From positions 1-36,638 of the forward strand of contig CASEAR010000050.1 in assembly GCA_949285835.1 (NCBI GenBank): a stretch of 36,638 nt of DNA. Reading direction: 5' to 3'. The stretch is from an uncultured Verrucomicrobiota bacterium. GTDB taxonomy: Bacteria > Verrucomicrobiota > Kiritimatiellia > RFP12 > UBA3636. A program made the position numbers and the translations under genes. The notes beneath the pieces were generated by a model. The model did not search any database, was not told the origin of the DNA, and saw nothing but the letters and a program-made list of their open reading frames with translations. Position 1 is the first letter of the stretch. The number at the start of each line of letters is the position of its first letter. Below are positions 30,852-36,638 of this stretch, one piece after another.

Positions 30852-31358
30852 TCAGAAACGGATAACGACCGGATCTTCGGAAAAGGAGTAGATTGTCGCA
30901 ACGGCATCCCGGAAATAGAGAACCTGCGTGTTGCCGTCGTCCGGGTCGTACATCTTTTTCAGAGAGGGATAGGCATCAAGCATTGAGACTTTGGCTTCCC
31001 GGCGGTCATCATTGACAAGAGTCCCGGAGACGCGGATCCACCTGTCGCCTTTCATCGCGCAGAGCTCCGTTTTTCCGTTGATTCCGAGCTGCTTAGACAC
31101 ATTCTTCTTCTTGCCGGTCTGGATGTAGAGTTTCCCTTCGAAAATGTGGATGGTTCCGAACGGACGAACCCGCGGCTGATCGCCGTCAACCGTCGCAATG
31201 TAGTAGACTCCGGCGTCTTTCAGAAATTGGTACACGTCATTCATGTCCATACTCCTTTCCGTAACGGTTTTTTCTGACTCAATGGTGGAGAGACACCCGC
31301 AGAGCACAAACGCTATCCCGCAGAATGCGGCTGCAAGCAGTTGTTTTCCGTAATTCAT
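30852..31358 (-). CDS. Pyridoxamine 5'-phosphate oxidase-fold protein, possible lipoprotein form
   Basis: The core MNDVYQFLKDAGVYYIATV, PRVRPFG and KLYIQTGKKKNVSKQL is the split-barrel FMN-binding fold of PPOX-like proteins, found in many anaerobes as small redox or heme-handling proteins. Two starts are plausible. ATG at 31358 with AGAGGA 5 bases upstream adds a hydrophobic leader ending in FVLCGC, which looks like a lipobox, giving 168 residues. ATG at 31244 with AAGGAG 7 bases upstream gives the 130-residue soluble form that matches usual family length. The internal ribosome site is the stronger one. The frame extends further to 31493, but without signals. The gene stands alone and its cofactor preference is unknown. 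Confidence 0.82.
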   Translation of the reverse strand: MNYGKQLLAAAFCGIAFVLCGCLSTIESEKTVTERSMDMNDVYQFLKDAGVYYIATVDGDQPRVRPFGTIHIFEGKLYIQTGKKKNVSKQLGINGKTELCAMKGDRWIRVSGTLVNDDRREAKVSMLDAYPSLKKMYDPDDGNTQVLYFRDAVATIYSFSEDPVVIRF

Positions 31359-31595
31359 TCTGTCCTCTTTCGTTTTGTGTTGGCCGTTGTCCCCGGCAAA
31401 CTTCATGTTTTCTCCTTCGAGCCTGCCGGATTCCGCGGGAGGAACGCTTTCTTTCCTCCGCGTTTCCGGCCTGCCGCAAATAAGAAGAGCCATGCAAGCT
31501 TAAGATATAGATAGCACCATATTGCAGATTGTCAAGACCTCTCTCACTTTCAGCGGAGAAGATGGACGTCATGGGATGTCACGGACAATAACGGC
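31359..31595. other. Spacer upstream of the PPOX and enolase-type genes
   Basis: The stretch holds the minus-strand leader of the PPOX gene. No separate gene is supported, and frame extensions on the minus strand have no ribosome site. Confidence 0.35.
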
Positions 31596-31624
31596 TTGAC
31601 ACCCGGACGCAATAAATATAGGCT
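31596..31624 (+). promoter_or_regulatory. Promoter of the enolase-GH10-RraA-GH10 cluster
   Basis: A perfect TTGACA (31596-31601) is followed by an AT-rich AATAAATATAGG; TATAGG after 15 bases or TAGGCT after 17 are the candidate -10 elements. The transcript leader would be about 80 bases and contains the palindrome at 31662-31675. Confidence 0.55.
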
Positions 31625-31661
31625 TTCCTCATAGGTTCGGCATGGCGGCTCCCGTCATGGC

Positions 31662-31675
31662 GTGTGGTGCCACAC
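31662..31675. promoter_or_regulatory. Palindrome GTGTGG-tg-CCACAC, candidate operator
   Basis: Perfect 6-base arms lie in the leader between promoter and first gene. Just upstream CATGGCG occurs twice (31641 and 31656). A LacI/GntR-type repressor site in the leader is a reasonable guess; no regulator is encoded next to it. Confidence 0.45.
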
Positions 31676-31707
31676 ATTGATTGTATTTACAAGGAGAAAC
31701 TGGCACA

Positions 31708-33030
31708 ATGAAAATAGATCCTGCATCGCTTCGCATAACAGACATGCGGTTTGCCGACATCGACGGCGCGCCCAAGCGCTGCACTCTTATGAAGCTTTAC
31801 ACCAATCAGGGTATTGTCGGATACGGGGAGGTGCGCGACGCGTCGAGCCGCACTTATGCGGCCATGCTCAAAAGCCGGATTCTCGGCGAAAACCCCTGCA
31901 ACGTGGAGAAAATTTTTCGCCGGATAAAACAATTCGGCGGCGATTCCAGACAGGCCGGCGGAGTGTGCGCGATAGAGGTGGCATGCTGGGATATTGCAGG
32001 CAAAGTCTGGGGTGTGCCGGTGTGGCAGCTCTTGGGTGGAAAATTCCGGGACAGGATACGAGTGTACTGCGACACAGATTCTGAAGGCGGCGGCAGGGAT
32101 ATGGGCAAAGCCCTTGCAGAACGCATGAAGAAGGGATACACCTTCCTCAAAATGGATCTGGGGATCGAGCTTCTGATCGACGTCCCCGGCGCATTGAGCG
32201 CGCCTCTCGGCTTTCTTGAAAAAATGCGGGAATACAAAAGAACAGTATTCTCGACACCACATGGGTCGGTGGATCCGTCCGCTATGCGCGGGGAGGCGTA
32301 CGACCTTTTCAACACGGAACATTTTCTAACTGGAATCCACATTACCGAGAAAGGTCTCGACTACCTCGAGAACTACATGGCAGAGTGCCGCGCCGCCGCG
32401 GGATACAGCATCCCCATCGCAATAGACCATCTGGGCCATATCCCGGTGGAGGATTGCATCAAGCTTGCAAAGCGGCTTGAAAAGTTCAATCTGGCCTGGA
32501 TGGAAGATCCGGTTCCATGGCAGAAAACAGCGCAGTATGCGCGTCTGGCAGCAGCTACCACGGTTCCGATAGGCACGGGGGAAGACATTTACCTCAAGGA
32601 AAACTTCAAACCGCTTTTCGAGGCGGGAGCTATCGCGGTGGCGCATCCGGATGTACTTACGGCGGGCGGGATTCTTGAGACGAAGAAAATCGGCGATATG
32701 GCGGAAGACTACGGCGTGCAGATGTCCATCCACATGGCGGAGAGCCCGATCGCCTGCATGGCCGCCGTGCATGCGGCGGCGGCGACCAGAAACTTCATGG
32801 CTCTGGAGGTGCACAGCGTGGACGTGCCGTGGTGGGAGAATATCGCAAAGGGGATACCGTCGCCCCTCATACGAGATGGATACATAGACGTACCGTCCAC
32901 GCCGGGGCTGGGCATTGAGGACCTCGACGAAGAACTGATAAAGGAAAAACTGCACAAAAATTTCCCGGAGCCATGGGCTCCGACATTGGAGTGGGACGGA
33001 GAGTGGGCAAACGACCGCAGATGGTCCTGA
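31708..33030 (+). CDS. Enolase-superfamily enzyme (mandelate racemase/sugar-acid dehydratase type)
   Basis: The 440-residue protein has the enolase capping domain at the N terminus and a barrel with metal ligands Asp240 (IAIDHLG), Glu266 (WMEDPVPW) and Glu292 (GTGEDIY). Candidate catalytic residues include Lys148 in FLKMD, His241 next to the first ligand, and His313 in HPD. The spacing of about 90 residues between Lys148 and Asp240 is much longer than the usual 30 or so, so an insertion lies there. Members dehydrate or isomerise sugar acids; the neighbours (xylanase-like GH10 and RraA-like protein) suggest uronate or aldonate breakdown. The ATG at 31708 has AAGGAG 11 bases upstream; an earlier TTG at 31681 is not needed. 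First gene of the cluster. Confidence 0.88.
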   Translation: MKIDPASLRITDMRFADIDGAPKRCTLMKLYTNQGIVGYGEVRDASSRTYAAMLKSRILGENPCNVEKIFRRIKQFGGDSRQAGGVCAIEVACWDIAGKVWGVPVWQLLGGKFRDRIRVYCDTDSEGGGRDMGKALAERMKKGYTFLKMDLGIELLIDVPGALSAPLGFLEKMREYKRTVFSTPHGSVDPSAMRGEAYDLFNTEHFLTGIHITEKGLDYLENYMAECRAAAGYSIPIAIDHLGHIPVEDCIKLAKRLEKFNLAWMEDPVPWQKTAQYARLAAATTVPIGTGEDIYLKENFKPLFEAGAIAVAHPDVLTAGGILETKKIGDMAEDYGVQMSIHMAESPIACMAAVHAAAATRNFMALEVHSVDVPWWENIAKGIPSPLIRDGYIDVPSTPGLGIEDLDEELIKEKLHKNFPEPWAPTLEWDGEWANDRRWS

Positions 33031-33104
33031 CCGCCCATCTGGCACCAAACTATGCTGTTAAGCGAACACAAAACAAAATATTCCGTTACAGCAGGAGAAT
33101 ACAA

Positions 33105-34445
33105 ATGAGCAGAAGTTCCGAGGTTTTGAAACCGTTCAGGGAAAAAAGATCGCTTCTGGAGGACCGGATCAAGTCCGGCATAGAATACGGACGCAAGGGA
33201 ATACTCTTCGTGCACGCACAGCGAGCCGATGGCTCGCCCATCCCCGGGGTGAAGATAAAGGTCCGGCAGAAATCGCACGAGTTCAAGTGCGGAGCGAATA
33301 TTTTTATGATCGAGGGTTTCGAATCGCAGGAGAAAAACAAGGCGTATGAGGAATACTTCGCGCGGGCGTTCAATCTCGCCACCCTCCCGTTCTACTGGAG
33401 TACGCTCGAGCCGGAACAGGGGAAACCGCGGTACACCAGAGACAGTCCGTACATATACAGACGGCCGGCTCCGGACGTCTGCCTTGAGTTCTGCGAGAAA
33501 CACGGGATCGAACCCAAGGCGCATTGCCTCAACTACCCGTCGTTCGCCCCTCACTGGGCGCGCGGCCCCATCGACAGGGAGAAATCCCTGCTCATAAAGC
33601 GTTTCCGCGAACTTTCGGAGCGATACGCCGGCAGGATCCCAAGCTGGGAGGTGACAAACGAAACAATGTGGCCGTACAAATCCCAGCCGATGAACATATA
33701 CGACTCCCCGGAAATGATAGACTGGAGCTTCAAAGAGGCCGACAGGTTCTTCCCGGGAAACAGCCTCGTAATTAACGAGTCAAATTTCCGCATCTGGAAC
33801 AACGAAAGCTTCTTCGGCACACGAAGCGCATACTACCTGCAGATCGAGCGCGCTCTGGCCATGGGCAGGCGCATTGATACCGTGGGAATGCAGTTCCACA
33901 TGTTTTTCAGAGCGGAGAACGAAGCGCGTGACACTTGGTTTTACTACGATCCGGAGCGCCATTACGATGTGCTCGACACATATGAAAAACTCGGACGCAG
34001 GCTGCAGATCACGGAAATGACCATCCCGGCGTACCGCCTCACAGACGAAGACGAGGAGCTCCAGGCGGAAATCGTGCGCAACATGTTCAGCATATGGTTC
34101 AGCCACCCTGCCATGAGCGGAGTCATATACTGGAACCTCGTCGACGGATACACTTACGTCACAGGGGATGACCCGCACGACATGAACTCCGGAGAGAATT
34201 ATTTCCGCGGAGGACTCCTCAGAAGCGACCTTACGCCCAAACCCGCGTACAATGCCATTGTCGACCTGTTCTCAAAGACATGGCGTACGGAAACGCAAAT
34301 AGAAACCGGCGCGGACGGCATGGCGGATTTCAAAGGATTCTACGGGGATTATTCACTTGAGTTCATGCTGCCGGACGGCACTGCCGAGACCCGGGATGTG
34401 TTCTTCGGCAAGAACTGCTGCAGGTGGTTCGATTTTGTTTTCTGA
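33105..34445 (+). CDS. Glycoside hydrolase family 10 (endo-beta-1,4-xylanase-like), cytoplasmic
   Basis: The 446-residue protein has the GH10 acid/base in SWEVTNETMW (Glu186) and the nucleophile in LQITEMTIP (Glu304), with NYPSFAPHW and VINESN as other family landmarks. The nucleophile context ITEM differs from the usual ITELD. An N-terminal beta domain (about 30-60, GVKIKVRQKSHEFKCG) is the form seen in GH10-like proteins of several environmental and gut bacteria, not of classical secreted xylanases. No signal peptide is present, so it acts in the cytoplasm, likely on imported oligosaccharides. The ATG at 33105 has AGGAG 7 bases upstream; a frame extension to 32973 overlaps the enolase gene and is rejected. 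It lies 74 bases after that gene and 33 before the RraA-like gene. Confidence 0.9.
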   Translation: MSRSSEVLKPFREKRSLLEDRIKSGIEYGRKGILFVHAQRADGSPIPGVKIKVRQKSHEFKCGANIFMIEGFESQEKNKAYEEYFARAFNLATLPFYWSTLEPEQGKPRYTRDSPYIYRRPAPDVCLEFCEKHGIEPKAHCLNYPSFAPHWARGPIDREKSLLIKRFRELSERYAGRIPSWEVTNETMWPYKSQPMNIYDSPEMIDWSFKEADRFFPGNSLVINESNFRIWNNESFFGTRSAYYLQIERALAMGRRIDTVGMQFHMFFRAENEARDTWFYYDPERHYDVLDTYEKLGRRLQITEMTIPAYRLTDEDEELQAEIVRNMFSIWFSHPAMSGVIYWNLVDGYTYVTGDDPHDMNSGENYFRGGLLRSDLTPKPAYNAIVDLFSKTWRTETQIETGADGMADFKGFYGDYSLEFMLPDGTAETRDVFFGKNCCRWFDFVF

Positions 34446-34478
34446 CACTCTTATCGCAAGCAAACAGGGAGATGATTT

Positions 34479-35234
34479 ATGCCGTCGCTCAAAGATATGC
34501 GGGAAAAGGCCAGAGAAGCTGGCCTTATGAAGCTCGGAAGGCTTATAGAAACAAGGCAGAGAATACCCGATTGCGATCTGCAGATACCTGTGCGGGAACT
34601 CTGTGAACGATACGAAAAACTTTATACCGGATGCGTTAACGACGTGCTCCGGGAGCTGTGCCTGCTCAATCAGAGCCTGCCATCCGATATAATGCCGCTG
34701 CGCGACGAGATGACTGTGTGCGGAGAGGCTTTCACCGTCAAATCCGCGCCGAATGTCATGATAGAAGGAGAAATGACGTTCCGCGCCCAGATGCTGGACG
34801 AAATGAAGCCGGATGGCGTCGTGGTGTGGGACACTTCGGAGGACACGGAAGCATCGCTCTGGGGCGGCGTCATGACCGCTACGGCAAAAACAAAAGGCAT
34901 ACGCGGCGCCGTTATTTCCGGAGGAATCCGGGACACAAAACAGATTCTTGAACAAAGTTTCCCCGTGTTCTATAAATACCGCACATCCAACGGTTCCCTC
35001 GGCCGATGCATGATAACGCACTATCAGGTACCTGTGAAAATCGGCAAAGTAACTGTGCGCCCGGGAGACATCATCTTCGGGGACATAGACGGGGTATTGT
35101 GCATCCCGCGTGAAATTGCGTACGATGTCCTAATCCGGGCGGAAAACATTGGCAGCAACGAGACGGATATCTTCTCGTGGGTCCGCAGCGGGGACACAAT
35201 AGCGCAGATCATAGAAAAAGGCGGATATTTCTGA
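34479..35234 (+). CDS. RraA-like protein (class II aldolase/ribonuclease-regulator fold)
   Basis: This 251-residue protein has the RraA fold signatures: GVVVWDTSEDTEASLWGG, GIRGAVISGGIRD with Arg151-Asp152, and GDIIFGDIDGVLCIP. In catabolic contexts such proteins are 4-hydroxy-4-methyl-2-oxoglutarate or related aldolases/decarboxylases, whereas the true RraA of E. coli inhibits RNase E and is about 160 residues. The longer form with an N-terminal helical extension of about 45 residues matches the catabolic kind. The ATG at 34479 has GGGAG 8 bases upstream. Its place between two GH10 genes and after an enolase-type dehydratase suggests cleavage of a keto acid from sugar-acid breakdown. Confidence 0.9.
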   Translation: MPSLKDMREKAREAGLMKLGRLIETRQRIPDCDLQIPVRELCERYEKLYTGCVNDVLRELCLLNQSLPSDIMPLRDEMTVCGEAFTVKSAPNVMIEGEMTFRAQMLDEMKPDGVVVWDTSEDTEASLWGGVMTATAKTKGIRGAVISGGIRDTKQILEQSFPVFYKYRTSNGSLGRCMITHYQVPVKIGKVTVRPGDIIFGDIDGVLCIPREIAYDVLIRAENIGSNETDIFSWVRSGDTIAQIIEKGGYF

Positions 35235-35285
35235 CAAACGGCTTAGCGGCGGATGTTTCCGCCGGGCCGGAAACGGAGAAAATTT

Positions 35286-36638
35286 ATGGACTTCGCGGAA
35301 CAGAGAAAAATTACGTCTGAAAAGTATATGAGCCTGTGGAATCCAGATGAGCAGGCTCGAATAGACGAGGATATAGAAAAATACCGCAAAGCAGACTTTT
35401 CTGCGCAGCTCGAAGGGACTTCGCCCGGCAGAAATGTGCACATAGAACAGATCTCGCACGATTTTACGTTTGGAGCGCACATATTCAACTTTGATCAGCT
35501 TGGGTCGGACGAGAGCAACGAACGCTACAAGAAAGTTTTCGGAGAACTTTTTAACTCAGCGACAATAGCGTTCTATTGGAAGTGCTTTGAGCCGGAGGAA
35601 GGCAAACCCAGATTCTCTCCCGAATATCAGGACAGCGCCGAGTTCTGGAACAGATGCCCCAACCCGAAAGAGCAGCCGCATTGGCGCAGGCCCGCATCGG
35701 ATCCGGTCGTCGAATTCTGCGAGAAGAAGGGCGTCAGGCGTCATGGACACGTACTGTGGTGGGGGAACTGGAAATGGCAGTATCCCAGATGGCTTGCCTC
35801 AAAAATGCCGGAACCATACGGCAGTGTCTTCGCCAAATGCGGTATCGCCGACTCCATGCCGGATCCCTTTGCCGGAATGGAGGCCGATGAGATCGCCGCG
35901 CTAATGCCCGGGTTTGTTAAGGAAATAAACACTGCGTTTGTAAAGCGTACTGTGGAGATCGCCCTTCATTACGCAGACCGGCTTCAGAGCTGGGACGTGG
36001 TAAACGAAAGCGCGGAGGATGTCGCGAGAGGCCTGATCCGTCCCGGCGCCGCACTGACAAAAAGCCGCTACGGAATAATGCCTGGAGACTACGATTACAG
36101 GGCGTTCCAAATCGCGAATGCATTTTTCCCGAGAAATGTCAGACTGAACATCAACGACTACTCACTCTCCGATGCATACCGGGATCAGACGCTCAGACTC
36201 ATCGCCAGGGGATGCCGCGTAAGCGCCATGGGGGCGCAGATGCATCTGTTCAACCCGCAGCAGTGCCTCGATATCGCGGACGGACGCAGCGACACGCAAT
36301 GCCCGGCGTCTGTGCGCGACACCTTCTCGCGAATAACCGTGCCCGGGCTGCCCGTACATCTCAGCGAGATAACAATCACATCGCCGGGATCGGATGCGCG
36401 CGGAGAGTCGATTCAGGCGGTCATTGCCGAAAACCTGTACCGCTTGTGGTTCAGTCTGCCGCAAATGTACGGCATCACGTGGTGGAATGTCGTCGACGAC
36501 TGCGGAGCTCCCGGCGAACCGTCAGTGTCCGGACTCTTCCACAGAGACATGACGCCTAAAGCCTCGTTTTTCGCTCTTGACGAACTCCTGAACAACAAGT
36601 GGAAAACCCGGCTGGACGCAAAAACACAAGAGGACGGC
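35286..36638 (+). CDS. Second GH10 family protein, cut by the window end
   Basis: The frame is open for 451 codons without a stop and continues past the window. It has the GH10 acid/base in SWDVVNES (Glu241) and the nucleophile in LSEITIT (Glu361), plus HVLWWGNWKWQYP, NINDYSLSD and MYGITWWNVVDD. The N terminus is charged and helical with no signal peptide, so the protein is predicted to be cytoplasmic. It shares FYWKCFEPEEGKPRF-like wording with the first GH10 (FYWSTLEPEQGKPRY), so the two are paralogues, but this one has a longer loop between residues 110 and 215. The ATG at 35286 has GGAG 7 bases upstream (35275-35278) and follows the RraA-like gene by 51 bases. Confidence 0.9.
   Translation, partial: MDFAEQRKITSEKYMSLWNPDEQARIDEDIEKYRKADFSAQLEGTSPGRNVHIEQISHDFTFGAHIFNFDQLGSDESNERYKKVFGELFNSATIAFYWKCFEPEEGKPRFSPEYQDSAEFWNRCPNPKEQPHWRRPASDPVVEFCEKKGVRRHGHVLWWGNWKWQYPRWLASKMPEPYGSVFAKCGIADSMPDPFAGMEADEIAALMPGFVKEINTAFVKRTVEIALHYADRLQSWDVVNESAEDVARGLIRPGAALTKSRYGIMPGDYDYRAFQIANAFFPRNVRLNINDYSLSDAYRDQTLRLIARGCRVSAMGAQMHLFNPQQCLDIADGRSDTQCPASVRDTFSRITVPGLPVHLSEITITSPGSDARGESIQAVIAENLYRLWFSLPQMYGITWWNVVDDCGAPGEPSVSGLFHRDMTPKASFFALDELLNNKWKTRLDAKTQEDG

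Overview
The window reads as chromosome of a GC-rich (roughly 60 % in the core genes), strictly or mostly anaerobic, carbohydrate-degrading bacterium. An oxygen-sensitive glycyl radical enzyme, three further radical SAM proteins, a flavodiiron oxygen/NO reductase, NifU/NifS, flavodoxin and a set of signal-less glycoside hydrolases all fit a gut anaerobe. A member of the PVC group such as Victivallales/Lentisphaerota is my best guess, but this rests on gene content and style only and is an inference.

Layout. (1) 338-5992: a tightly coupled operon for an uncharacterised glycyl radical enzyme, with a GntR/LacI-type regulator, its activating enzyme and a sedoheptulokinase-like FGGY kinase. It starts at a clear promoter with an overlapping palindrome. 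(2) 5993-6593: a gene-free stretch filled by two unrelated repeat families. (3) 6594-10551: a lower-GC island with two radical SAM proteins, a decayed segment that includes a frameshifted copy of part of the upstream kinase, a Cys-rich acidic small protein with its own promoter, and a SAM methyltransferase. (4) 10781-11944 (minus): DUF3793 protein plus flavodoxin behind a near-consensus DtxR/IdeR-type iron box. (5) 11950-12855: non-coding, with an array of hairpin-like repeats. (6) 12856-13659 (minus): ADP-ribosylglycohydrolase. (7) 13883-16940 (minus): AT-rich restriction-modification pair (MvaI/BcnI-type nuclease and C5-cytosine methyltransferase, both with extra N-terminal domains), followed by a dead IS30-family transposase. 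(8) 18842-22052: nifU-nifS-flavodiiron operon ending in a good terminator. (9) 22604-24351 (minus): a biotin ligase fused to a GNAT acetyltransferase, coupled to a YolD-like protein. (10) 24451-29988 (minus): GH38 alpha-mannosidase and GH3 beta-glycosidase. (11) 30193-30540: tmRNA (ssrA) with tag ANEQFALAA. (12) 30852-31358 (minus): PPOX-fold flavin/FMN-binding protein with two plausible starts. (13) 31708-36638: a sugar-acid/xylan-type cluster of enolase-superfamily dehydratase, GH10, RraA-like protein and a second GH10 that runs off the window.

The most distinctive pieces are the orphan glycyl-radical operon, the two-radical-SAM island with the kinase relic, the iron-box flavodoxin pair, the biotin ligase-GNAT fusion, and the paired cytoplasmic GH10 genes. 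All functional assignments come from reading motifs by eye; no database search was run.
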